Shown here: positions 21,929 to 34,100 of the stretch, one piece after another
How positions within the stretch are numbered: the stretch's first letter is position 1
Layout of the letters: each line of letters begins with the position of its first letter
Assembly (NCBI GenBank): GCA_019633425.1
Contig: WSUB01000040.1
Span: forward strand, 186,001-250,000
DNA length: 64,000 nt
Direction of reading: 5' to 3'
DNA from: Tulasnella sp. 424
Taxonomy: Eukaryota; Basidiomycota; Agaricomycetes; Cantharellales; Tulasnellaceae
Translations under genes and position numbers: made by a program
Notes under the pieces: generated by a model
Seen by the model: only the letters and a program-made list of their open reading frames with translations
The model's database searches: none
What the model was told of the DNA's origin: nothing

Positions 21929-24723
21929 ATGTCAAAGGACTTGACAGATAAAGGTCAGTTGCCGCTTCCAGTCGTCGAAAGCACTCGTTCCGCTCTTGCC
22001 CAGGCCATTGATCGAGACGATTCTCTGTCAGATCCGTTGAATGTAGGTACAGATATTTTGAACCCCCGAGGAGCTCGGTCCAGCTCGGGCCCGACAGCCA
22101 TGGCCGTTGCCTAACGCACCTCCAATGGTATCCTTGGCCTCTCAGGAGTATCAATCCGTCGTCCAGCCAGGAGTCCGACTTTCCTATGTGCCTGACCCCC
22201 TGAATGGAAAGCTTCTTTCGGAAGAAAGAGTCGCCTCTGGGCACCAGTGCGATTTATACAAAGGCGTTTGGGCAATCTCGGATTATTCCTACAAACCCGT
22301 CGCTCTTAAATGCATCCGACTCCCCACCCTGGCTGAGGAACTTGGCTATGGCCAAGACGAGACCCGTGGAATAAAACGAGCCGCAGAGGTGTGATTATCC
22401 CTTAGGTTTATTCCCCGGGAATAATTTGAATTGAATTCTTTTCCATATGTGTAGCGAATCATCTGGGAAACCTCCATATGGTTGACCATAAAACACGTCA
22501 ATATTTTGCCGTTCTATGGGTATCAGATGAAGAACGAGCAACTTATTCTCGTCTCGATGTGGGGTGAAAAGCGTAGCTTAGATAATTTCCTAACTCTCTA
22601 TCCGGAGTTAACCATCATCGATAAACTTGAGCTAGTGAGTAGCGCAAGAGGATTCCGACGGTTGGTTCCTAACCCCAAGATCCTCGGATGCCATCTAGCT
22701 ACACGAAGTGGCTTGTGGGCTCGAATACCTCCATTCATTGGAACATCCAATCGCTCATGGAGGAATTCAGCCTAGGAACGTCATCATTACCCATCGCCTT
22801 CACGCAGCATTAAGTGATGTGGGACAATCTAGAGCGATGACGGCACTTGGTGTACGGACCGGGTTTACGACAGGCACTGCAGCAGTCGGATTCACTGGAT
22901 ATCTAGCGGCGGAGACGTTGTTAGGCGAGTCTACAACGACGACAATGGTTGACGTGTACGCCTTTGGTGGTCTTATCCTGGCGGTGAGTTCGATATTATT
23001 TCTCGAAGCCTGATCAATTTGGCTATGCATCTTACGTGACCATTAGACCCTCTCTGGGAAACGTCCTTTCTGGCGGAGGGAAACTTCCGCCTCCATTATT
23101 ATCGCTATTGCGTCTGGTTTGACTCCCAAGCCCGAAGACCACCCAGAAATCGACAGTGACGACGAACTCTGGGCGACGTTGAAGGCATGTTGGGATCGGA
23201 GTCCAGATCTACGACCGAGTATGACGGAGATCAAGGCAAAGGTGCGCCTAAAGGTAGTTTGATGAAGATATATCCACTTCATTCAAAGTTGGTTATGTCG
23301 CGTTTTAGCTCGAGGCCTACATCTCTAAGTGCGACGAGTCATGGAACTCGGATGTCCCAAAGCGTGCTCGGAGCAGGATTCCGACCCCTGAGGAACACAG
23401 AACAGCGGATGCAGAGAAAGCAGGCTTGATGCCTCCACTATCAGCAGTAAGTGCTACCGGTCGCCATCGATTACGAAGCGCTGATAAATCCTCCTGAAGA
23501 AGACCGATTTCCTCGCTTCAGCTTCCTTGGAAGAATCTCCTTTCCAATCTGGAGCTCCCATCCGCGAGCTTATGCCCCAATACAAACTCGAAGGGGCCCT
23601 TACAAAGATGGAGAAGATGGGGTCGGGAGGCTATGGCGATGTATTTCAGGGAGTGTGGAAAAGATCTGATGAGGAAGTGGTCCTCGTCGCTATCAAAAGC
23701 ATCAGGGGTAGCGTCACCACAGAGAAAGGTGGAGAGGCGAGCCAGCAACAATCTGAATTGATGAAGGTACGGGTTTCACATCGTGCAAGGAATCTTACCA
23801 AATCTGAGTCTGACGTGACCTTTTGATTTATCACGCTTCCAGAGGATCATACGAGAGACCACCATTTGGAAGGTCGTGCAACACCCCAATATTCTATCCT
23901 TTTACGGGTATCAGGTCGTTGGCGGAGAGGCGTTGTTGGTCTCTCCGTGGTGCAAAAATGGAAGCTTAAACACTTACATTGAGAAGCACAAAGATTTGCC
24001 TGACATTCAGAAGCTCAAACTTGTACGTCATCACCTTGAGCCCTCAAATCTTCGGTTCTAATTATAGCACCTACTGTGGATCTTAGCTATGTGACGCCGC
24101 TCAGGGCCTGGCATACCTTCATTCTCGCAACCCTCCCATTGCACACGGAGACATCAAGCCTCAGAATGTTATAATCACGGATAGAGTCGAAGCTGCCCTC
24201 TGTGATTTTGGGATTGCTAGAGTTATGAGCGACTTCACCACTGGTGTGACTTCGCGGAACCCGGGAGCAGGTACTCTGATCTATCAAGCGAAGGAACAGA
24301 TTCTCGACGCGACGCAACCGACAAATATGAGTGACTTGTATGCTTTTGGGGGGCTTATCTTGGCAGTACGTTGAATATTTTCTTGATTGTTGTGGGGAAT
24401 TCCGATCCAAGTTTTGTTATAGACCATGAGCGGCAAACCCCCTTTTCACCAGCACAAGACCACAGCATCTATCGTACTTGCCATCACCCAAGGCCAAATT
24501 CCAGTACCAGCCGACCATCCCGAACTTAAAGCAGAGGACCCCTTGTGGAATCTACTACGGGAGTGCTGGAATCCTGAACCAACCGCACGACCTTCCATAA
24601 AGCAAGTCAGCGCAGCCGTATGTATGCGATTACTCCAGAGTGTCTCTTTATGACTCACCATTTGCATTGACTGGCTAGCTCGAGGCCGAGATTCGACGGC
24701 GATCTATGACGAAAGCTGATTGA
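21929..24723 (+). CDS. Tandem pseudokinase-kinase protein
   Basis: About eleven exons by eye, with strong GT/AG sites and matching phases. Start MSKDLTDKGQLPLPVVES; the second block begins EYQSVVQPGVRL at about 22143. Domain 1 (about 22200-23260) has VALKCI with the Lys, IKHVNILPFYGYQ and LDNFL. Its Gly loop is ASGHQCDLYKG, its catalytic loop is IAHGGIQPRN (Asp to Gly, Lys to Gln) and its DFG is DVG, so it should be catalytically dead. Domain 2 (about 23600-24620) has GSGGYGDVF, VAIKSI, IAHGDIKPQNVII and DFGIAR and looks active. Both end with DVYAFGGLILA- or DLYAFGGLILA-type subdomain IX and a C-lobe (ACWDRSPDLRPS, ECWNPEPTARPS). A 53-nt intron from 23447 (gtaagt) to an AG before AAGACCGATTTC joins the domains in frame. 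If that intron is not used, these are two tandem genes, the first ending near 23502. It ends LEAEIRRRSMTKAD. Confidence 0.75.
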
Positions 24724-25071
24724 TCACGACACAGATATTCCATAATACTTCATCATGAAATAACGGATCGACTGAATGTATAGGAGCACCTCGTGGACAT
24801 GTTACCAAATTTCACTCGTTTTCTCCTCAATGCGATTTCCTTTTCCATTCTTTCGCTTCCCGGTCTTCCGGTTCGCTTTTGGTCTGCACAGGGCGCTATT
24901 CAGGTTCCAGCTCGCGTCGGAAGCTCCGTTCCCAATAGTTGAGCGTTATAATCTCGCCTTAAACGCAGTCCGGAGCTGGATGCGAATCATAAATCCCACA
25001 TGCCCGCACTGTGGGAAGAGGCCCTCGTTTGTCTTCTGACCGCCCTTCACCCCAGCAAAGCGTCCCCAGAC
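24724..25071. other. Intergenic region before LSM6
   Basis: A pyrimidine-rich stretch (24800-24870) and no recognisable coding exon. It probably contains the LSM6 promoter. Confidence 0.4.
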
Positions 25072-25490
25072 ATGGACGCTCCAAGCCCTCCAGAGGGGAC
25101 TCCACCTCCTCCGCCACCAGGTCAATCAGCTGCATCAGGATCTCCAACAGATTTCCTGAAAGCCGTCATCGGAAAACGCGTTGTGGTCAGATTACTCTCT
25201 GGGGTGGACTATCGCGGTTCGGAAGCCAACTGTCTTGCTAATGGGCCATTGGCGACTGATGCCTCTCCATCCAGGTATTCTGTCCTGCCTTGATGGGTAC
25301 ATGAATATCGCTCTCGAACAAACTGAGGAACATGTGGCGGGCAAAGTCACGAACCGGTATGGGGAGGCTTTCATTCGAGGCAACAACGGTTTGTGACTGT
25401 CCTGCAATCGGGCCCTTAGACCTGCTGACCACCGTTATTATCTACCACCCTTTAGTTCTATATATATCAGCGGCAGAGCCATTGAACTGA
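25072..25490 (+). CDS. LSM6: U6 snRNA-associated Sm-like protein LSm6
   Basis: Three exons, 25072-25216, 25275-25388 and 25456-25490, join in frame to give 97 aa. LSm6 is a subunit of the LSm1-7 ring (cytoplasmic mRNA decapping and decay) and the LSm2-8 ring (nuclear, binds the U6 snRNA 3' end). The Sm1 motif reads DFLKAVIGKRVVVRLLSGVDY then RG, CLDGYMNIAL and EQTEEHV; Sm2 is FIRGNNVLYIS, whose Arg-Gly-Asn contacts RNA. The 25-residue N-terminus is Pro/Ser-rich and longer than usual, with APSPPEGTPPPPPPG ahead of the fold. It is convergent with the ABC transporter gene, with 108 bp between stops. Confidence 0.95.
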
Positions 25491-25598
25491 GCAAGTGCGA
25501 CGCTTAGAGTAGGCCGTCTGCTCTCCACTGCGCCATGGCATTTATTGAATCACTGGTCAAAAGTTCATATTGTCGATAAAATACCTATCAAAATACTG

Positions 25599-28578
25599 CT
25601 ATATTTTCACGGGAACGCCCAACTCGCCGGCGACTTCTCGTAGCCTTGACTCCCAACCACCCACTTCCGTCAACCGCCCCTCGAGGAAAGCAATCTCCCT
25701 TTCGATACCCATTCGCTCTTCCTCTGTACCAATTCGTGTCTCAGTCCAAGTGCCTTGCCCATCTCCGACCAACGTTAGCAGGCGGGTGTGGTATTTCGTC
25801 AAGCTTGGCCTAAAGCAGGCAAACCAAGCGAGCGCTTCAGTGGCTGCTCCGCATCATCTACGTTTTGACTTACCGATGTGAGATGGTGATGAGCGTAATG
25901 CCCATATCCTTCGCATGCTGGTACATGAGTCCTTCTACGTCGGTAGACACGGCGGAGGTACATTCTGTGGATTTCAAGGTTTGGTCAGTGCATATCCCAG
26001 ATGACTCGTCTTGGAATCCTTACCATCTAAAATAGCGAATTTGGGGTGGTGGTAAAATAGTCTTGCCATACCCATCTACATCGTAATATCATAAGTGGGT
26101 GATGACAAACAAACTGTGAAGTATGCACTCACCCGCTGCTTCTCGCCTCCGCTTAGAACGTCCCTCCACTCTTTTCGAGTCGTCCATCCCCCTTCTCGGT
26201 CAGGCAGGTAAGCAAGATGAACAACGTCCAGGATCTTCATGAGATCTTCGTCAGTCCGACCCGACGCCTTGAATTGAGCGTACGAGTGTGGGTAGATAAT
26301 CCTGAAAATGGTCGTGAGCTTAAAAAAATGAACGGTCGTTATGTCGCGAATGTAAACTCACTGGTCCCGTAATGTGCCGACCACCATGTACGCTCTCTGG
26401 GGGACGACAAAGACACCTCTTTCTCCGCGTTCTGGGCGTTCAATCTCTCCACCATCAGCTTTCCATAGTCCGGCGAGAACTCTTGCGATGGCGGTCTTGC
26501 CAACTCCGTTCTAGGTGAAGAGACCCACTGTTAGTCGGAAGCATTCCACCCTTGGAAAGAATGTCGTACCGGTCCGGTAATCATTATATGCTCCCCCTTT
26601 TCTATTTTGAGATTCAATGGACTGACGAGAACCTCGCTTGTGTTTGGTGGGCGGATCTTGACGTCGTCCATGACTATTCGGGGTGGGTCGTCAAGTTGTT
26701 GGTGTTTGAACTCGGGCATCGGTGGGAGGTTGTGTAGGGTAGAGAGAAGGGAATAGATTCGATGCGTTAAACCAGCCAGTTCAAGGAGGTCTTTGTAAGC
26801 GTACATGAGCCTTCCTCCAGCGTCGGCCAGCGAAAGGAGTAAGCGGCGATTGGCGATATAGTCTTTACACGAGGCCACGTTCAGTAACTCCTATACCGCT
26901 TCTTGCTGAAGCTGCTTGCGTACCTTCCGTTCTGCGAGCGACCGCATTCTCCACCACTTCGCCAGTTTCCAGGGTCATAAGTCCGGGATTCTTCGGTGGG
27001 GGAGTGGGACCCGCTTGTACACCAACGCTGCGCTTCTTAGTTCCAAGCAGAATCGGTATGCTGATGAGGAGATAACCGGCGGCAGACCACATGTACTTGA
27101 TGACATAGTCCTCTGTCCACTCGTACGCAATCCGGATCTTGTATATGGAGTTGACGTGCTTGATTAAGCGAAGGTAAGCTCTCCAGAGGATATCCTTTTC
27201 ACGGAGGCCTCCGTTGTAGAATCTGGGATCAGGTTTCATTAAGTCTCGTGCTGTAATCATAGAATTACAGAGGAACTTACGCCACTTCCTCAGCTTCACG
27301 CCCCACTCTAGCTACACCAGCGCGGTATTCCCCTTCTAGTCTGGCCTCAACAGCTGCAAGCCTGCCAAAGGCGGGTGTCACCGCACGGAGGATACTCGCC
27401 GTCGCGAAGTAGTTGCCAAACAATGCGATCGTGCCTAGAGAGGGACATGTTCAATTTCGGGGCAGGAGGTTTCTTATCCAGATGCCTACCAAATAACCCC
27501 AGAGACCGAGCCAGTTGGGCGGTGAAAATAAACATGTCCAACGTTGGCTTCATCATGTTACCACTACAAAGCCAGGTCGGCACGCGTATCCCGGAGCCGC
27601 ACCATCCTATTGGACTTACTAGAGAGCAGAAAGCGACTCGCAGAATGCAGCGATGTCGGTTGTTATGTACCTACACCCCAAGGCAAGTCGTCAAACCGAC
27701 GTGCGCCCTCGGAGGAAATGACGAGAAACTCACTGGTCAACACCCTCGAGGCCACCTTCCTGGCCAACTCTGTAGTAGCGAAGATCCGGGGAGGAGCTGA
27801 GGTAGAGGTCGTTGGTGTACCGACTTAACTGAGTGCGAAGGTGCAAGGCAAGCTTGGATTGAAGATGTCGGAGCATGGAGTTGGTGTACGTTGACGGAAT
27901 GGCTAGTGCAAACCAGAGGCCAATACCTTTGACAAAGCCTTTGCCATCTGCGCTAACCTACGTGTGAGGGTGAAGAGCATAAGGCGACCTGTTACACTCA
28001 AGTGGGCGCTTCAGGACGCACCAGAGCACGGACGATCTTGCCATCCAATCGAGCTACTGCAACACTAAGCAACGTTCGCAGGACTAGGAAAGCAGAGTGT
28101 AAAGCAACGATGCCGACTTGTTTGCTCCTCCAACTTGGGAACACAATTCGAAGAATGGCGGAGAGTTGCTTGACGAACGCCCTGTCGACGTTGACGCGGT
28201 GGTCGTCCTTCAACGGTGGGTAATGCTTCTTGTCCTCCTCAAACTTGGATGCTGGAGTTGGGACGATTGTGACCTGGGGGAAAGGTGTCAATGGCCAACC
28301 TCGTCGCAAATATTCATCATTACTCCCACCTCCTTGACATTTCCCCGATGTGGAACGAGCAAGCGCTTGGAGCCATCTGGGTGGTCATAATACAGTTGCT
28401 GCTGAGCTTCCTCTGACTCCTTGGGTGAGAGACGGTGTCGACCTTCAAGTGACTGTAGTAAGCGTGTAGGGAGGAGTCGAGATCGTAATACTAGGAGTGT
28501 AGCGATGAGGACTAGGATGCTCTTGGAGCGGGTATCTGGGTGTTTGAGGAGTGGTGGGAGCTCGAAAGATAGGGCCAT
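25599..28578 (-). CDS. Peroxisomal ABC half-transporter, ABCD family (PXA1/PXA2-like)
   Basis: A minus-strand gene with roughly a dozen exons. The N-terminus ([18 protein letters not shown]) precedes a hydrophobic helix, then the ABCD-type membrane domain with [40 protein letters not shown] and [20 protein letters not shown]. The nucleotide-binding domain has Walker A ([18 protein letters not shown], near 26465-26515), signature LSGGEKQRV (near 26135-26160), Walker B FAILDEC with the catalytic Glu (near 26030) and the H-loop ITISHR (near 25870). The family imports very-long-chain or activated fatty acids into peroxisomes as a dimer of two half-transporters. Which yeast partner this matches cannot be settled by eye. 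The C-terminal 60 residues ([13 protein letters not shown] and onward) form a predicted coiled coil typical of the family. Start chosen at 28578 as the first ATG of the N-terminal exon. Confidence 0.9.
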
Positions 28579-29545
28579 GGGATCCTGCGACTAAACGTTG
28601 GCAAGTGCCGCCGGACTTGGATGTCGATGGTGTTTGAGAAAGGAGAGGGATGCGAAACCAGCTGCTTAGATGCTTGTACAAAGTATCACATGTCAGGTGT
28701 TTTGCGGAGTGGACTGATTGCCGGTGAGGGAATAATTCACACGTCGATCACCGTGTTTGCCAATCCCTCATGTCTTTGCCAACGACTCGACAAGCAACGC
28801 CAATCGGCAGCTCTAATATCAAGAAACCGCAAGCATTATCCAAGAGGATAGGAAATCAACGCTTCCCGAATCTCACTTACGAAATTTGCTGGCCGAATAT
28901 ATGACCGAATCTTTGGTTCGAATGCATACACCCAGTCAGCCGCTGGGTTCGGCGGGCTGCGAAGATACTTTGCTCCCGTTTTTCCGGATTATTCGTTTCA
29001 ACTCACAACAACAAACAAAAATTCCGAGACATGCAGGCCGAATACTTTTTACAAGAGACATAATTCGAAGAGCTACTTCGAGACCTTCAGGAGCATGCCC
29101 CACTCTGGATCGTTCTAGTCCACTTCAATGCTTGAAGCTGGATTCCAATGACTCTGGATTGTGTCATATCTCCGCTTTATGTGCTTTGACCTGGCCGCCA
29201 ACATGATACATCGGTCCGGTCGTGGAGTGGGCAGCATCCACCGTCGACATCCGTATACCAATTCATCCGGTTTACTGTTGCGATTCCCGTCGTTTTCTGT
29301 TCAGAGGTACCCCGATTATGCTTTCAGCCGGTAAAATTTGGATCTGGACCTCGGCGTTGGACTAGCTGATCGTCGGCTCAAGATCAAACCAACAACGCCC
29401 CAGTCTGCACCTCGTCGATGCCCAGAGATAAAAAAGTTGCTCACTTACTTTTCTCGACTCGCCGTGCTGCTCTTCCAAGCACTCACTCCTCCTGCTTATC
29501 TTTCTATTCGATCCACCCTTCTTCGTATTTATTTCATACACCATC
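28579..29545. other. Divergent intergenic region (ABC transporter / PriA-like gene)
   Basis: Should hold both promoters. An A-rich TATA-like element (agataaaaaag, about 29426-29436) lies about 110 nt before the PriA-like ATG, followed by a pyrimidine-rich stretch (about 29450-29540). The open frame at 28886-29206 shows no recognisable family. Confidence 0.4.
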
Positions 29546-31057
29546 ATGCGCCTCACTTCCCTCATATTCACCACCTTTACTCTCTCTTCGACCGTCGTCT
29601 ACGCTGCCAACTGTGCTCAAGGCCAGTATGTTGATAGTAATCATCAGTGCCAATATTGTGCTCCCGGAACCTATAGCAATCGTGCGTCGCTGCTCTTTTA
29701 TCTGACATGAAGCGATAGGCAGGTTTCTGACCCCGCGCTTCTGGTCTCAGAAACCCCAAACACCTCAGGTACTACGACATGCCAGCCGTCTCAAGCAGGT
29801 GAGCTTTGCCATTTTCCGCTCCTAAATTAACATTACTTACGATTCACCCTTTAAACTTAGGCTGGTATGCTTGCGGCCCTCAAACTGTGAACGGTCAAAG
29901 CTGCTATGGTGCTCCGAATCAACAGCAATGCCCAGCTGGTAAGCACGATTGGCGTTTTTGCATTTTCTATCTTCGGATCAATGACGACCTTCTAATTCAA
30001 ACAGGTACTTATGGTAAGAACGGTGGAGTATCTTCATGCACAACCTGTCCCGCAGGCTCGTTCTGCCAAAGCACGGGTCAAACTAGCGCCCAGAAGTGCT
30101 CTCCTGGATACTTCGCTGGCAGTACTGGATCGACTGCCTGCACTGCGTGTCAACCTGGGACGTTCAACAACGTGTACGTACGCTTGTTGCTTCGTGTCGC
30201 TCATTAACCTGAAGTCGACTCCGGCTTTCTTTTAGCAACGGCGCAACGCGATGCTGTAGATGCTGCGCTGGCACATACCAAGATCAGACCTCCCAAACGC
30301 ATTGCCTAAGCTGTTACGAGCGTAAGTTCCTTTCTACGATTTTGAATCTTGTCCAAGACTTTGACGCTGTGACTTTGCTCCAGATACTAACCCGCACCAG
30401 AGTTACTCCCCTGTTGGGTCAAGCAACGTTAATCAATGTCAAGCTTCGCCGATCAATGGGGTCACCAATAACGCCTCCTGCTCTAACTCTAGTAACAACA
30501 ACAATCAAGACTATTGCCGTCAGTGTCCTGTTCATCGTGTCACTTGCTCACCGTCTGCTAACTTTCCTACGTTTCACGTCCCTGCAGCCTCCGAGCAAGG
30601 AGACGGCAGCGCCAACCCTAATCCTAGCCCTCTTGATAGGAAGCGGGATGGCCCCAGGTGTCCTCCGGGCAAGACGCTCTGCCCTGTTCTTCACGGACGC
30701 GGTGGCAAGGAATGCCTTGATACCGAGTCCGATCCTGAGAGCTGTGGTGGATGCCTCGAGGTTGACCCCCATACCACTGGGAAGGACTGCACCAGCATCG
30801 AGGACGCCGACAGGGTTAGCTGCGTCCGGGGCAAGTGTGTCATCGGTGAGTGTTTGTGCTTCGTGTCTGGGAGAATGATTGATTTACTCACTGCCAAAAT
30901 TACTTCGACCACAGAATCATGCCGCAAGGGATACACCGTCGGATTAGATGGCAAGTCTTGCGTCCGCTCAGCTCGGTCCCACGCCCGCTCTGGTTCTCAG
31001 CACGCCACTCGCAGCAAGAAGCAGCACGCTCGCAACCCCCTTCAACGCACTCTCTAA
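29546..31057 (+). CDS. PriA-like secreted cysteine-rich protein
   Basis: Seven or eight short exons. The product starts with a signal peptide (MRLTSLIFTTFTLSSTVVYA, cleavage likely before ANCAQGQ). It continues with Cys-rich repeats of the TNFR/ephrin-receptor-like type (CAPGTYSN, CTTCPAGSFC, CSPGYFAGSTGSTACTAC, CQPGTF). A PriA-type C-terminal domain follows: CPPGKTLCPV, ECLDTESDPESCGGC, GKDCTSIEDADRVSCVRGKC and SCRKGYTVGLDGKSC. PriA was described from Lentinula edodes as abundant in primordia; related proteins are widespread in basidiomycetes and their biochemical role is unknown. A Ser/Asn-rich linker with SNSSNNNNQDYC separates the two halves. The tail is very basic (RSHARSGSQHATRSKKQHAR). 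Confidence 0.85.
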
Positions 31058-31464
31058 CGTCTTATCATTACCTAATGTCTCGTCCATCGTTTAGTTATTT
31101 TTCATTTATTGCGATTTATTAATAGATTTCTTGTTCCCTGGCTTTCTTTGTCTGCCAAGTGCACTTCTTAGTTTCCCGATCGAGTTAGCCTTTGGCGAAG
31201 CCTGCGTGGACTCAGCAATGGGCCGGCAAGCGATGACGCCATGGGCTAGCCAAATTTGCGTCAATGCCAAAAGAGGCTCGAAGCGATCACAGCTCAGGGG
31301 TGGGGTGGGGCCTCTGGACAGGCGCGGGAACAACTACGTCATTGCTTTTTTGGTCGGTGGCCCGAATATAAAGACGGCACCGGGACGAGTCCAATTGCTC
31401 TTCAGACCAACTCTTCACTTAAATATCCTCATCTCTTCTCTTCATCGCCTATTCTCTAATAGAA
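31058..31464. other. Promoter region of the LEA-like gene
   Basis: Contains the 3'UTR of the PriA-like gene and, at the right end, a canonical core promoter: TATA box at 31367-31373 and a pyrimidine-rich stretch just before the ATG. Confidence 0.5.
31367..31373 (+). promoter_or_regulatory. TATA box of the LEA-like gene
   Basis: TATAAAG lies 92 nt upstream of the ATG at 31465, followed by a CT-rich initiator-like stretch. A clear TATA box fits an inducible or highly expressed gene. Confidence 0.6.
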
Positions 31465-32659
31465 ATGTCGACTTCAACTCAGACCCCAACCACCAACGAT
31501 CTCGCCAACAAGGCCAACGCCGCAGCTACCCAGGCCGTTGAAAGCACAGCTTACACGGCGACGCGCGCTCAGCAGGAAGCTCACTCGCTTCAGGTCAGTA
31601 TCGTTCACCAGGAGGGCTACCTTACAAAGCTCATACCATGTACTATTATTTTAAGGCTCAGGGTCAACATCACAAGGGCAGCACGGAGGAGGCTTTCAAC
31701 AAGCTAGAACGCGACTTGGAACAAACCACCGAGTCAGCTGTTGAAGAAGGCAAGGAGGACGTTGAGCAAGCTACGGCTACTTATCTTCAGCAAGCTCTTC
31801 ATATCGCGGACTACGGGTTCTCGACCGCCGAGGTAAGCCTTCCGTGAATCACGTTCTGTCGAATTTCGGTCTCTCACACTGCACTCTCCTCCCAATATAG
31901 AGCTACCTCAATATGGGCAAGGAGAAGCTGGCTGGCCCACCTGCAGCACACGACAAACCCGCCACTGGCTTCACCGCAACTCTCGCGTCAACTGGTCTCG
32001 CTGCCCTCGATGCAACCCACCGCGGTATTTCCATGGCTCACCAGACTCTTCACGACAAGGCTGGGCAATTCCCCCACGCTCACAACACCAGCGAACCCGC
32101 TCATCCTGTGACCGTACCCAGCAAGCCAGTAGGCGAGGCCGTGAAAGACAACGTCGCCGCGGCTCAGGCTACGGCTCAACCTCACATCGACAATGCCAAG
32201 GCTACGGCTCAGCCCTACATGGACAGGGCTGCTGCCACCGCTCAACCACACGTCGACGCTGCAAAACCATACGTTGCTTCGGCCCAAGATGCTGCCAAAC
32301 CTTACGTCGATGCTGGCGCAGCTCAAGTTAACACTGCTGCCACTGGACTTAGGCAACAAGTTGACGCAGCCACGACCGCTGTACAAGGCAAAGTCGACGA
32401 GATGAAGGCTAGCGACAAGCCCGTGTCTACCCAACTCTCCGAGGCTGCCTCCAGCACTGCTACGTCCGCTCAAGAGGCTATGTCGAACGCTGCCACTCAG
32501 GCCCAAGGAGTGCTCAATTCTACCACCAGCAAGACTCAGGAGCCTGTTGGCAATACACTCGCTCCCGCGCCAACCTCCGCGCAACCAAGGATCGACTCTG
32601 CTGCTGCTTCAGCTCCAGTGCCAGAAGTTGCAAAGGAGGGAGATACCAAGACCTTGTAG
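31465..32659 (+). CDS. LEA-like amphipathic repeat protein
   Basis: Three exons, 31465-31593, 31656-31832 and 31901-32659, all phase 0, give 354 aa. The sequence is Ala/Thr/Gln/Lys-rich and almost free of aromatic residues except in a repeat. A segment with an 11-residue rhythm (ATAQPHIDNAK, ATAQPYMDRAA, ATAQPHVDAAK, then DAAKPYVDAGA) covers about residues 185-240. This resembles group-3 LEA proteins and other membrane- or droplet-surface amphipathic helices. Such proteins protect against drying or coat lipid surfaces; either role here is inference. There is no signal peptide. The conserved segment ADYGFSTAESYLNMGKEKL precedes the repeats and may be the family-specific part. Confidence 0.8.
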
Positions 32660-32829
32660 CTTGGCGGCGCTGGATGGTAGGAATTTGTTCGTGGCTGGCT
32701 TGTGTATTATAACATATTACGATCATCGATGTTGTTGAATAATGATATGCATTCTCCCGTCTAAACTTTGAGTGAAGGAACGGCGAGGGTGGTCCAGGTG
32801 GAGAATAAGATTAATTGAAATGCCTATGC

Positions 32830-33932
32830 CTACGCGCCCAGGTCTTTCTTGATTTTCTGGAAAATCTTTTCCACTTCGCCGACATTAGTATCCGAGAGTG
32901 ATTGCATCTGGAAATAACCACGGTCGTCAAAATTTCACAATTCCGACCTCCGCGCGGCTGCCCCACTCACCTCGACCAATTCTGACGACCGTTTCTCGTA
33001 GCCCATCTTCGTCAGAGATTTCAGACCAGCCGTGTTGGCACTCCGGATCTTGACTTTTGTCTCTTCGCATTGTTTGGAGGCAGTTTTGACGTACGATGCA
33101 CGATCCTCGAGAGTGGGTCTGGCGGAAGTACCTCCCGTCAGCAATGAGTGTGGAAAATGCCTCAAAATTATACGCACTTGGGCATTGGAATTCGGATCGT
33201 CCTGCCATCCGCTCTTTGAGGGACACAGTGGGGGATTTCAGCATGGTATATCCCCTTCTCGATCGCTTTCAGGTTCTGTCAAGGTGCAATCTCAGCGTCG
33301 CCCAGAACACGAGTTTCTCGGTCCTTACATGCTCGTCGAACGCAGTTACGACCAACACCGTACCCTCCTTAACACCCACCGTAGCCACTTCGCTTAATTT
33401 GAGCGGCACGTCCAAATCTGGAAGCTGAACCCGAACGGAATCCAAAATAGCCGGAGTTACGCGCCCCAAAGCGCGATTGGTTAAGAGGGACATCTCCTTG
33501 CGGTACCATTCAACAGTGGACGTCATCTTCTTCGAAGTCTTGTCAATTTCACTTTTAGCTGGAAGTAAGCGCAGAGTTAGACTCGAGGGCAAGTTTTTAC
33601 GTTGGAGAGTGTTCGAACAAACCTTCCGGCGCTACTTTGGATTGTGAAGCTGGCGTCAAGTCTGCAACGCTGAAGCTTTTCTTCTTTCCCTTCTTCCCTC
33701 CTCCAAAGTCATCTTCTTCCTCCACAGCGGGTGCATCTTCCTTCGTTGTCCCTTGTTTCCGATTGCCACCTTTCTTGAGCAATGCGGTTGAGATATGGAA
33801 TGACCGTTGAACACCAGCAGCACCGGCGACTGAGCTCCTCGATATCACTGGAGTATTAGAACGAGCATAGAGATACGCGGGACGCGTTAGTAGCGAGTAT
33901 CTTGAGCCGGCGCGAATACACGTGCTAAACAT
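32830..33932 (-). CDS. RRF1: Mitochondrial ribosome recycling factor
   Basis: A minus-strand gene of at least four exons. The N-terminus is a mitochondrial presequence: MFSTCIRAGSRYSL, Arg/Ser-rich, with RSFHISTALLKK near the likely cleavage region. A charged Lys/Glu linker follows. The RRF domain includes MTSTVEWYRKEMSLLTNRAL then GRVTPAILDSVRV, DVPLKLSEVATV, LKAIEKGI, DGRTIRIPMP and a C-terminal helix (MQSLSDTNVGEVEKIFQKIK). RRF works with mitochondrial EF-G2 to split post-termination ribosomes. I chose the ATG at 33932 because it places the presequence at the N-terminus; an in-frame ATG at 33965 would add 11 residues. It is read in the same direction as the wax-synthase-like gene upstream. 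Confidence 0.9.
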
Positions 33933-34100
33933 GGTGGTGGAGGAAATTTCGGGCGAGCGCCACAAGCGTGCGAAGTCGCCAAATTCGTAAACTCCGCCGC
34001 AACCTCCAATAGAACTTCGAGAAGCGAACGAACAACGTCATCCGGAACAATGCCGTGAGTTGGGCAGTGTATGCATTACTAACTTCTATGATAATACGAA

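Noticed and set aside
28886..29206. 107-codon ORF between the ABC transporter and PriA-like genes
   Set aside because: No family, overlaps the divergent promoter region and has no splice or start context.
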